Part shown: piece after piece, positions 43,371-53,831 of the stretch | Layout of the letters: every line of letters begins with the position of its first letter | How positions within the stretch are numbered: position 1 is the first letter of the stretch | Assembly: GCA_963989245.1 (NCBI GenBank) | Contig: OZ022342.1 | Location: 40,500,442-40,564,441, forward strand | DNA length: 64,000 bases | Direction: 5' to 3' | Origin: Nansenia antarctica | Taxonomy: Eukaryota > Chordata > Actinopteri > Argentiniformes > Microstomatidae | Notes under the pieces: model-generated | Told to the model about the DNA's origin: nothing | The model's input: the letters and a program-made list of their open reading frames with translations, nothing else | Database searches by the model: none | Program-made: the position numbers and the translations under genes

Positions 43371-45112
43371 TATTGGATTGAACAGCCTTGATCGTATTGT
43401 GTGTGGTGTGCGCCGATATTCCCATTTCAGCACCCCACATACTGTACATAAAGATTATCGTTACGACAGTCTAGATTCTCGTTCCCCAAGCCAGAAATCT
43501 CGCGTGATCAGTAGTAGTACCCTGACTGACCTGTACGAGGCAACCATGTGCGACAGGGCAAATAAAGTGCAGAAGAACGAAAAGAAGAAGTCAGCTCGCT
43601 TCTTGATTGGCTACATTCCATTCACGTCAGTCGGGCTCGCGAGCAGGGTTGCCACATTTTCCACCCTCTGACCACAGTCTAAAACCGCAAATTCCACCCC
43701 AAAAAACCGAGCCCATCTGGCAACCCTAGTCGGGAGTTGTCGGGAGTTGGGAGTTGCCCCCACACATAAGGATTTTTGGTCATAAATATTGAACACGTTT
43801 AACATTTACGATTGTCGGCCCCGACCATTTTCCGAGCAGATTGTCGGTAGAAATCGACTCTTAACACACCTCACACTACAGGATAATCTTGTAGGATAAT
43901 CCTTACAGCCATCCGATAATCGGGCGTTTGCTGTCCTTGGTCGGAAGGGGGGAAATCGGCCAGATTATCTTTGTGTGTACCAGTGGCGGCTGGTGCTAAA
44001 CATTTTGGGTGGGGCACAGGTTATGGGGGCATGTTCCACGGGGAAGAATATCAACTTTAAAATCTGGATTTACAGTCGATTTTAGCATGAGAATATACTG
44101 TATATAGTACTGTCCAGACAGCTGTCTTGTTTAGCCATTCAACTAGGCATTATTTATTCAAATGGTGAAAGACATGGAACACAATGCAATTGTGATAATA
44201 AATGTGTTCTTTGTTACTTCTTTAATTAAATTAAAGTGTACCTTTCTATTATCATACAATATTTCCTTGAACATGTAAACTCTATAATCATACAGTTGTC
44301 TTTCTATTAGTTGTCTCTGTCATACTGAACTGTTTGTTATCACCTCAGTTCTGTCTCTATTGCTCTCCTCTCCTGTTGTCGTTTCCGGGTCCAAAGTTGG
44401 CTTAGGCGCTGTCTTCGAAATGCCGCAATAATAATAATAATAAATTATATTTATATAGCGCTTTTCCGAGGCTCAAATACCCTGACAATATGGGGGCAAC
44501 GGGAAAGTGCTGCTGTGTCCCTTGTTGTATGAATAGATCAGAGTCTAAAAAACGATTAAACTGTCATTCTACCGCTGTAGTACACTGGTACTCTGGTGCA
44601 GAGAATTTCTGGTTTGGAGCCGGAAATTGCAAAACGTCACGTTTGACGTCAGACTTAACAACCGGATATTCAGGGATATTCAGGGAATTTTTACTACCCC
44701 TAGTGGTAGTGGCCCTAGGCTGCAGCCTAGGTAAGCCTATAATCTGCGCATGCTCGGGGAGCAATTTTTGCGCCCCGGCAGAGAAATAGGAGACAGCCAT
44801 TTGGAGCGCTGCTACAGCTCACGTGTTAGCCAAAAGTATTTGCAGTGCCATAGACTTGCATTCGGCCGGCGCCCCGGCTCCTCCCCTATGTATTTTAACA
44901 GTGAATTTTACACACACACAGATAAAATGTTTATTGTATTGGAGGATTTTTAATGAATGCTGATAGGCGCCGACAGAATATCAGCCGCATTTTGTGAATA
45001 AACAATGTTTATTTTTTAAAAACTTTTACAAGTCGCAACTAGGAAGTGAAGGTGGGGGCGGCGCCCCAGCGCCCTCTATTGGCCAGCCACCACTGGTGTG
45101 TACCCGGCTTTA
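43371..45112. mobile_element. TIR element copy 2, left end missing
   Basis: It matches copy 1 from ATATTGGATTGAACAGCC onward (copy 1 about 34318) to the right end GTGTGTACCCGGCTTTA (45112). The left inverted repeat is absent. A hAT interrupts it at 43981, 17 bp from the right end. It shows copy 1 without its hAT and L2 insertions. Confidence 0.8.
43981..45095. mobile_element. Non-autonomous hAT, 8-bp target duplication GTGTGTAC
   Basis: The ends CAGTGGCGGCTGG and CCAGCCACCACTG are inverted. GTGTGTAC stands at 43973-43980 and 45096-45103, and is part of the host element's terminal repeat. An AAT-repeat with TTATATAGCGCTTTTC at about 44427-44467 is an L2-like tail on the minus strand. No transposase. 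Confidence 0.9.
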
Positions 45113-46200
45113 CAGTGGGGTACAAACATTTGGGCACCCCTGGTTTAAATGTCTGTTACAATTAATCTCCAAGTGATTGAAAGCAAACCTGAACGCTAAA
45201 TGCTACAAAGTTAAACATGACACATTTCTGCTAATTTTAAAGCAAGGTTTCTTTTTATTTTCGTTTTTAAATTACAAAAAAGGAAAAGGGCCCTGTGCAA
45301 ATGTGTGCAAGTTTGGGAACCCTTTTGAATTATTCTTTGTTACCTTTTGAGAAGATGATTACTAAGGCCCGGACCAAGGTGATTTACTCGTTAGGGCAGG
45401 GGTTTCAAACTCATTTTCACCGAGGGCCACATCAGCATAATGGCTGTCCTCAAAGGGCCAGATGTAACTTATAAATGTAACCAAATGTAATGTAAAATAA
45501 ATGTAACTACTCCTTAATGTTAAATAACTCTGAATGTATTACTTATTCAAGTTAAAACATTACAGTTGCATAGAAAAAAAACATGTTGTTGCTCTGTTAT
45601 AACATAAATCCTTTTAATTTGTCAGGTTAAGAAACCCACATAACTCCATCAATCAAGGATCAAACTATTCAAGTGAATAAAAAAAAACATCAAACGCAAG
45701 TTATATTATTAACTTAGATCAAAACGTTTGTCATAGTTAAAAGGGACTTAATTATTGTAAAATCTAAAATTGTGAGCTGCTAAGATGTGTGACAGATGTA
45801 GCATTTTACGAAAAAAGAAATTGGCTGCAACAGCCTTGCATCCAACTAATGAGATGCTTTGATTACAATAAACATTTGTCTGCATAAACACATAAAACCT
45901 GCAAACACTAAATACATTGCAACAACAGCTACACATATAAATAAGTATGTAATCAACTAAAAATACCAAAATAAAGGTTGACTCACTTCATAACTATATT
46001 GGTCAAGTTTTTAGGTTCGTTTTTGATGAGGAGATGCTGCCTGTCCTTGAACACACCAAGTGGATCCCCTCTCTACCATCCATTGATCATATTCTGAAAA
46101 TAACAAACACAAAACAAAATGCAAGCATAATCATTAATTAAATTGCACACAGTTTAACTATTCTTCTTCTTGGTTGAATTACATTTTATTATATTCTAAT

Positions 46201-47277
46201 TAGGGATGCACCGAACATTCGGCCACCGAATGTATTCGGCCGAATATCGCAAAATAAAGCACATTCGGTATTCGGCCGAATGTGTGAAAACTCCGAATGT
46301 TTACCACCGAATAGTGGCCGTGTTTTGATGACGCAATACAATTAAATATAACTCTCAACAAGCGTGCGGCGCTAGGCGACGCGCTTTCAAAACTGGCTGC
46401 GTTCGTAAATTCACTCAGGAAATCCGATCAGCACTCGTGGAATGCCTCTCGTCCAATCAAATTACTCGGTTTCTCTATGACGTCGGGCCCAGTGTGCGCT
46501 CCAGCGCTCTCAGAGCGACTTTACGAACGCAACCTTACACTCATCTAGCTAGTTAGCTTAGCAGTCGTAGCTCAATTTAAAATTGGAGTGAGAAGCAGAG
46601 TTGTTGCCTTGTTGAAAACATATTCAGACTCCCAGCTGTTCTACACGAGTTTATGACATGCAGCTGTATCATGCGGTGGTTTCTATGCAAACCAGAGACT
46701 ATAAAAACAAAAGATATTCATTCTGAAATAACACGAACTATTATCCTTACACTCAGGTGGACTCAATTCAACTTGTTGAATGACTTGTTGAAGACATTTA
46801 GCATTTGACCTAATTTTAAGAGTGACAAAGGGTCTGAATACTTACGTACATGAGGTATTTCTGTATTTACATTTTAATACATTTGCAAACATTAAAAAAC
46901 GTTTTTACTTAGATTATGGGGTACTGTGTGTGGATTGATGGCAAATCTATTCAAAAATGTGAAAAAAGTGAAGGGGTCTAAATACTTTCTGAAGCCTATG
47001 TAGAGACAAATCATGAATATCATTAACTTGAACCCTGGAAAGCAGTAGAGATTAAATCCCACGATAATTAGTTATAATAAGTTATATATAAAAGTTCTTT
47101 TTTTTCAATCTCAATTTCTTTCTTTGAGAAGCATGAATAAAAAGCCAAATGTATTTAGTTTATGCAATGATAAAATTAAAAACTGCCGATACACATTCGG
47201 TATTCGGTATTCGGCCAAGTGTTTCCTTAAATTCGGCTTCGGCCTCGGCCAAGAATTTTCATTTCGGTGCATCCCTA
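46201..47277. mobile_element. Non-autonomous hAT, 8-bp target duplication ATTCTAAT
   Basis: TAGGGATGCACCGAA (46201) and TTCGGTGCATCCCTA (to 47277) are perfect inverted ends. ATTCTAAT flanks at 46193-46200 and 47278-47285. Subterminal ATTCGGCCGAAT palindromes lie near both ends. No transposase; a Tc1-like end fragment lies inside. Confidence 0.9.
46755..47003 (+). mobile_element. Tc1-like right-end fragment
   Basis: GGGTCTGAATACTTACGTAC and, at the end, GGGGTCTAAATACTTTCTGA with GGGGTACTGTGTGTGGATTG between them are the familiar 3' end of fish Tc1-like elements. It lies inside the hAT 46201-47277 and is the innermost layer of the nest. Confidence 0.7.
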
Positions 47278-47302
47278 ATTCTAATTAGGTTTTTAAAAAT
47301 GC

Positions 47303-49099
47303 TTACCTATGTGTTTTCTCTTTCTGACCAGATGTCTGACACCGTTTTCCCATTACCAGTGTGTCAATGTCTGGTTTTAGGTCCTGTGCTGAGGCAATCC
47401 GTAGAACAGCATGGAGGTTGTCATCAGTGAGGCGTGATCTGTGCTTGTTTTTGTTCAGATTCATTATGGAAAACATCTTGTGTTCTCCCAAACATGGACA
47501 GAACACAGGCAGCATGAAGTCGAAGCTGTGGCATCAGACCAGGGGGCACCAGACGGTAAAAGTCCTGGATTGCAGCATCCTGGAACTTTGCTCTGAGGCC
47601 ACTGTCGCTTTGAAGCTCAATTAACTCCATCTGAAGGTGTTGGGGTGCAGTGCAGACGTCAGTGGTGAAAGGATTGACAAAGATGGCAAAGCCAGACTGC
47701 TGTGCTCTGAAGTCAGAGAAGCGCCGATCAAACTCAGTCTTTAACCGGCTCAGTTTGGTAGCCAACTGAGCACGTGAAAAAGTCCCGGGAAATTAGGCTG
47801 ACATGCTCTGACAAACAGGAAAGTGGGCAAGATTGTCCTGTTTCACTTGGCACATCCATAAGTCCAGTTTACGCTGGAAAGCCGTGATCGTGTTGGACAT
47901 CTGCGTGATGACTTGTTTGCGTCCCTGCAGCTTCTGATTCAGTTGGGCGAGATGCTCGGTTATGTCACACAGCCACTTTGGAACTGACAGTTCAGACAAG
48001 GGTTTCCTTTACTCTGCATAAAAAGAGCAATCTCTTCCCTGAGCTCAAGAAATCGCTGGAGGACTTTGCTCCTACTCAGCCACCGCACTTCTGTATGGTA
48101 CGGCACATCCCCGTGCTCCGAGCCCATCTCCTGCAAAAACAGCTGGAACTGACGGTGATTCAGGCCATGCGCCCGAATGAAGTTCACTGTTTTCATGACC
48201 GTGGTCACTATTTCATCCATCCCCAGCACCTTCCCACACAAAGCTTCTTGGTTGATAATACAATGATAGGTTATCAGAGGCGTGTGACAGTTCATTGTTT
48301 GCATTTTCCCCTTCATTAATCCAACCAAGCCCACTTTTCCTCCACACATTGCCGGTGCACCGTCCGTAGTTAATCCCACCAAGTTTTCCCAGGGCAATGC
48401 ATTTTTACTTACGGACTTCTCCACCGCATCAAAAATGTCCTGTCCCGTTGTAGTTCCATGAAGGGCAGCTACATCCAACAGCTCCTCAGTGACAGAGAGA
48501 TCCGACTTTACGCCTCTAATAAAAATGTATAACCGCGCTGTATCCGTATTATCTGTGCTTTCATCAACAGCTAATGAAAAAGCTGTGTAGCTGCGTGTCT
48601 CCTCGGCCAGCTGTGTTGCAAGATTTTCTGCTAGCTCATTAACTTGGTCCGCGATGGTGTTTCTTGATAAACGGACATTTTAAAAAGTCTGTATCTGGTC
48701 GGGACACACCTGCTCACAGACTTTCAGCATGCACTGCTTCAAAAACGCTCCCTCTGAATAAGACTTAGAAGCGTGGGCGATTTCTTCAGCCACAATAAAG
48801 CTAGCTTTCACTGCCGCATTGTTTTTGGCTGTGGCTTTCGTGAACAAATTCTGCTGAGACCGCAGTTAGCCTTTTAATTCTTGTGCAATGTGTTGCTTTT
48901 CTTGAAGGCTAGCTTTGCCGTACTTAGCTCCGTGTTTGGTGTCAAAATGCCGGCGTAGATTGTACTCTTTGACAACCGACATCGCCTCGTAACACAAAAT
49001 ACATACCGGTCTTTCTCCTTGAAGCACAAACATGTATTCGCCTTCCCATCTTTCTTGAAACAGCCTTCCATCTGCATCAACTTTTCTCTTCCTAGACAT
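47303..49099 (-). pseudogene. hAT transposase, GTF2IRD2/EPM2AIP1-like
   Basis: Starts MSRKRKVDADGRLFQERW (49099), then a BED-like finger (VCILCYEA...LRRHFDTKHG). Stops and frame changes break it near 48870, 48680 and 48480. The core is at 48478-47960 (LVGLTTDGAPAMCGG, CIINQEALCGK, EVRWLSRSKVLQRF). The next blocks are at 47999-47793 and 47765-47424 (AIFVNPFTTDV, LRLHAACVLSMFG). The dimerisation end is NLNKNKHRSRLTDDNLHAVL (about 47460-47400). The order fits hATs from which mammals made GTF2IRD2. Most residues are present but at least four lesions kill it. Confidence 0.75.
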
Positions 49100-49443
49100 T
49101 TTGGGATCATTATTTGTATTTCTCAATTCCACTTGTTGGCATGGAAACACCGCTGTGTAGTGGCGGTAAGCCGTCACTTCGCGTGTAACACAATCTACAT
49201 GTATTGTGGAAAATGTAGTTTTTGGTCAAAGCACGCTTTTGACCTATTTATTTTTAGACACTGGGCCACATAAAATGACGTGTCGGGCCACATTTGGCCC
49301 GCGGGCCTTGAGTTTGACACATATGCGTTATGGCTTCAATGAGTCAGGTGAATATAATTCCAGGGTTGAACTATATATTCTGAAGTAACTCCATGCCTTC
49401 TAAAGTATCCGACTGCGGTGGCTGTTGTGTCTGGTGTTAAAAA

Positions 49444-49803
49444 CCATGGGTTCCCCGAAACAGTTGTCCGAGGATGTCAGAATCAACATAGTTCACTTCC
49501 ACCATCAAGGAGAAGGCTACAAAACTCTTGCAATGTTTCAAACTACCCATTTCCACTGTCAGAAACATCATCAGAAAATGGAAAATAAATGGAACAATAG
49601 AAGTCAAGGCAAGATCTGGAAGACCAAGAAGATATTCAGATAGAATGGCCCGAGATCTGGTGAGTAATGCTCAGAAGAACCCACACATCACTGCAAAAGA
49701 GCTGCAAAAAAGAGTAGTAGAATCCGGTCCAGTTATTCACAGGACAACAATACAGCATACCTTAAACAACAAATACTTACATGGCAGAGTTGCCAGAAAG
49801 AAG
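49444..49803 (+). pseudogene. Tc1-like transposase, N-terminal half
   Basis: The start MGSPKQLSEDVRINIVHFHH (49444) is a typical Tc1 DNA-binding domain start. A base lost near 49530 changes the frame. It continues STVRNIIRKWKINGTI, RSGRPRRYSD (the GRPR AT-hook between the two helix-turn-helix units) and NPHITAKELQKRVVESG. It ends at KKPF, where an L1 3' piece begins. The D,D,E core never follows. Confidence 0.8.
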
Positions 49804-51178
49804 CCTTTCCTATGACCTCAACACAAAATTAAGCATATGGTCAACTGTGAGGAAAAAGCTACAACTTCCCATGGCCACTTCCAGAGCTATAATGATAGCA
49901 AACAACTGTGAGTTTCCTCCAGCTAGGTTAGACAAGGGATTCCTGAAATGGAAGGAAAGGGGTTTAGTGGTTCTGGACCAGCTATTTGACAAAGCAGTCC
50001 TCAAATCATTTGAACAACTCAAAGAGGAATATGACTTACCAAATCAAGACTTCTATAGATACTTGCAAATTAGACACTATTTACAACATCACCAAGAATG
50101 GGAACAGCTCTGCTCATTACCAACACAACTAGAACACCTCTTTATATTAACAACTAAAGGAACAGTGAAGACAAAGTTCATATCACGTATCTACAAGATA
50201 TTGCAGGAAGAGTTCAAAGAAGATAACTTAGATATTAAAGAAAAATGGGAACTAGAAATGAACACAATAATTTCAGATGAGCAATGGGAGACTTCATGCA
50301 GTCAGGGACATAAGGTAACCAATAGCCCAAACTGGAAGGAATTTGGATGGAAAATTAAAATGAGATACTTTTACACTCCACTTATAACATCGAAATGGAG
50401 CACCACCTCAGATGACTGCTGGAGGGGTTGTGACATGATTGGAGATCACACGCATATATTTTGGGACTGCCCAAAGATATTAGAATACTGGCAAAATATA
50501 CAAAGAGAAATTAAAAAATGTCTCTCTATAGATCTACCTCTAGAACCATCACATTTCATATTAGGGATACTCCCAGCTGATCTTGAAGAAAACAGCCAAA
50601 CATACCAACTGAGAATCCTTCTCTTAATAGCTAACAAGGCAATCACAACCTCCTGGCTGAAGCCACACCCCCCAACAGTTATACAATGGAGGGAAAGAAT
50701 CCAACAAGTCTACAACATGGAACGTACAACAGCACTATTGAAATTAAAATTAGACACATTCCTTAATAGATGGTCATCCATTGCACTACATTTTCATTTG
50801 ATCTGACTGATATGCAGATGTTTTTGTTTTTTTTTTCCCTTTCTTTTCTCTTACCATGGTTGGTTGTTGTTACTGTTACTGTTATCACACTGCTGTTGTT
50901 GTTGATAATGGTGATAATGATTATGATTATTGGCTGTTGTGGTTGTTAATGCCAGCGAGGAAATTAGGGATTATTTTTGTTGTTGTTGTTTGTTTTTTCT
51001 TCTTTTACTTTATTGTTATTATTTATTTTTAAGAAAGATATTCATGGACTGTTATTCTTTTGCGACTTACCCGTGACACCTTTATGTAACATCAATATGT
51101 TGTGAAATATTGTTTGACTGCACTTGATAAAAGAAAATGATAATAAAAAATGTAAAGTAAAAAAAATTAAATAAAAAG
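49804..51178 (+). mobile_element. 5'-truncated L1-like LINE with A-rich tail
   Basis: The open frame to 50806 encodes the C-terminal third of an L1 ORF2-type protein: helical blocks like YRYLQIRHYL and KIKMRYFYTPL, then a cysteine/histidine knuckle CWRGCDMIGDHTHIFWDCPK. The same blocks, in the same order, occur in the longer L1 at 54117-55451 (KYLQIRSF, YKWLMRTYITP, C-x2-C...H...W-x-C). A 3' UTR and an A-rich end (about 51140-51176) follow. Confidence 0.8.
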
Positions 51179-51239
51179 GGTGGGGCGAGACGCTCGTTCC
51201 CGTGCGCAACATTTAGGGTTGATTGGGATAAAGGGAAGC

Positions 51240-52497
51240 AGGTGTGGGAAGAGTGGCCCGCAAATTCCACTTGCCGCGTGCGCACCGATTTTATAAATCA
51301 GAATCCAAATGTTCTTTCTTGCTTTGCGTACGCACCGAAACTCTCTTCTCTCGTCTATATAATATCTATGTTCCAGACTGCTTCGGAGTCAGTTTAAACG
51401 TGATTCGTCCTACTGTTCACCTTACTATTCATGATAATACATGTCATAACATCCAAGTATTGTTTAATAATTACAGATTAAGTAAGACAAGATACACTGG
51501 TGGTGCAATTAGTAATAATAGATAGCTCAGTAATAAAGTGTCTGTGCGCTTAAAATGTTCGTAGTCCGTATAGATGGGGTGTGCTTGGGGATTGATTGAT
51601 TGATTGAAAACTTTATTAGAATGTTTGCAGAAGTAGGTACATGAAAGTACATATTACATACAAGGTCAACTAAAAGGATAAAAACCCAAGAAAGCCACTG
51701 GCTTATTTCAATTGGGGTCCTTGATTTTCAATTCATCGTTACATGTAAGACAGACATAAGAAAAAAACTAGTACTATCTACAAGGTAATACAGACAAATA
51801 ACTATTACTATCTACAAGATAAACGTACATCCATCATGGGAAGAACAATACAACAAAACATAAGGTATCGGGTAGGACAGGTGGGGACATACACCACAGG
51901 TGGGGGCGGGGGACAAAACACCAAGTATGTACAGTGGGTAGTTCGGGTCTTTTATCGGGATGATAGTCAATTGTCTACAGTGGGCTTGTTCATGTTCTTC
52001 AATGTATGGATATTGCGATCATTGGACTTATCGGGACGTTACCCACTGAGCTCTCGGAAACAGTGAATCAGGAACGGTGCTCAGTCCAGCCTCGCGCTAT
52101 GTGCAATGAATATGAATATAAAAAGTTAATATATTTGCATGAATATCTATATGATTGATACGAACAAAGATATATGTAGGCTACATTGTGATGGGTACAG
52201 GACAAGGGAGAATAAGATATGTGCAGTGTGCACGTATATTCTTTGTGTGCACTCGCATAATATGTGAGGTAATATTTCGATTTATGTTGGTGGAAATTGT
52301 ATCTATTTCAAAGCGTTTCTCCTGTCTCATCCTTCTGCCAGCGGAGTCGCAGTTGACATTTCTCCAGTTTATATGCATACGCATGGATCACACTGTGCGT
52401 AGCCTAGAGGTGCGCAGTTTTTATAAATCCCAAAATTGCGGGGAAATTTGCTTACGCACCTTAGTGTGCGTACGCAAGCTTTATAAATGAGGCCCCA
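51240..52497. mobile_element. Probable non-autonomous DNA element
   Basis: The right end TTTATAAATGAGGCCCC (52497) and its subterminal GTGCGTACGCAAG are typical of a common teleost MITE. A related inverted arm (GCGCACCGATTTTATAAATC, GCGTACGCACC) lies at 51280-51340. A LINE tail is nested at 51588. The left border is not certain. Confidence 0.45.
51588..51790 (-). mobile_element. LINE 3' tail with CAAT repeats
   Basis: On the minus strand the sequence ends CTAATAAAGTTTTCAATCAA followed by CAAT repeats, a microsatellite-tailed LINE 3' end. The 5' border is unclear; nothing coding. Confidence 0.5.
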
Positions 52498-52952
52498 GGA
52501 ATTGTTTCCTCTCCCAAAGGACAGAGCCTCCAACCTTTGTCCACTTTCCCTGCTAACCCTGTAAATGTGTTTGGTTGTTTCTGGTATCTGCTAATTGCTC
52601 AGCGCTCACATCAGCACCACCACCACATGCTTTCAAGAATTGTAGGATAAAAACAACTACAACAAAGAAGAAAACACAACACCAAATCCAAAATGTGTGA
52701 TCCCTGTTTGGGTTTATTGATCCAGGCATTTTAGAGGGCCTTCAGGGAATGCCCTTCTGGGGGTGCTTGTGTGTTTTTGGATGCTGTGTTGTATGAGCTC
52801 TATTTTAAGTATCAGAGGAAGGCTAATGAAGCGCCGTGGGAGGTAGCTTCAGAGGCACAATGAAGCCGGAAATGGACGGCTGAACCCAGGACTGACTGGG
52901 GGAGTGGTGGTGGCGATGTGTGTGTGTGTGTGTTAGTGAGTGTGCCTGTACA
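52498..52952. other. No gene recognised
   Basis: Mixed sequence with a short GT-repeat at 52917-52934. No motif seen. Confidence 0.4.
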
Positions 52953-53190
52953 GGGCCCGGATTCACAAAGCGTTCTTAAGAACAAATTTGTTCCTAAGAA
53001 CAACATTTGTTCTTAAGACAAAATGTAAGAAGATTTGGTATTCATGAAGACATTCTTATCTTTTCTTTAGTTTTTTCTTAACTTTCTTCTTAAGATTTTT
53101 CCTAAGATAGAACTTAAGAACAAATTAGATTCTCGAAAACAAAGTTCTTAGATTTCTTCTCAACTTTAAGAGAAGCTCTCACCTGTCTTA
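52953..53190. mobile_element. MITE-like end with repeated CTTAAGAAC palindromes
   Basis: It begins GGGCCCGGATTCACAAAGCG, followed by many forward and inverted copies of GTTCTTAAGAAC / TTGTTCTTAAG. This looks like the start of a common teleost MITE. I found no opposite end. 53191-53831 shows nothing else. Confidence 0.45.
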
Positions 53191-53831
53191 AAACATCCCG
53201 GCGGCCTAGTTCGTTATGTTTCTGCCCGAGCTGAGTCGCATTTACGTGCACTAGCAGCTGGGATAACGTCGATTGCCTATATGATTTAACATTGAACTAG
53301 TTGAATGTCTGTAAACAAGTTGTGTTTCACAGAGTTTGCGCAAAACATTGTCATTTTCCAAACCAACTTAATTGCACACTTTTATTGTGTAGCTGTTGAT
53401 ATTTCATATGCAAGTAAACACACTGTTAAATATGTCTTCTAGTTTACACTGCAGCATTACACTGCAGCTAATTGCCACAGTCAATGTAACAGAGCCTAGG
53501 TATACTGTGTCATCGGAAACGTATCTACTGCCATCGATAATGTTCTCTCTCTCTCTTGGGGTTCATAACAACGTAATGATCAGAGTGATCTTAAGTTCAA
53601 AATCTAAAGCCTCAGATACACGGGCAACTTTTTGTTGCAACGCAAGTTTCCTGTTTTATGACTTGATATGTGTTGGAAGATGATTCCATGACTCCAGAGT
53701 TGCAGTTCACTTGACATCCAGCTTCTTCTAACGCAGTCAGGAATTATGATTATAATAACTCATTTATTCAAAATTATTTTTCATTCTAATTCACATTGCA
53801 CATAGAAAAGTAATGAAACCAAGTGAACAGT

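Larger units (their letters stand above)
45397..49325 (-). mobile_element. hAT transposon (GTF2IRD2-like transposase)
   Basis: The ends are CAGGGGTTTCAAACTC and the complement of CATATGTGTCAAACTC. The flanks CGTTAGGG (45389-45396) and CGTTATGG (49326-49333) are an 8-bp target duplication with one change. A second hAT sits in its 3' part. 45410-46190 has no gene I recognise. Confidence 0.8.
45113..49803 (+). mobile_element. Tc1-like transposon split by a hAT and cut by an L1
   Basis: The left end CAGTGGGGTACAAACATTTG follows a TA (45111-45112), the usual Tc1 target. The element is interrupted at 45397-49325 by a hAT and resumes with its transposase, ending at 49803 where L1 sequence starts. 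The catalytic half and right end are gone. Confidence 0.75.

Noticed and set aside
44490..44789. A cysteine-rich frame (GKCCCVPCCMNRSESKK), perhaps a THAP finger
   Set aside because: Only the first cysteines fit; the rest of the THAP pattern is absent, and it lies inside a non-autonomous hAT.
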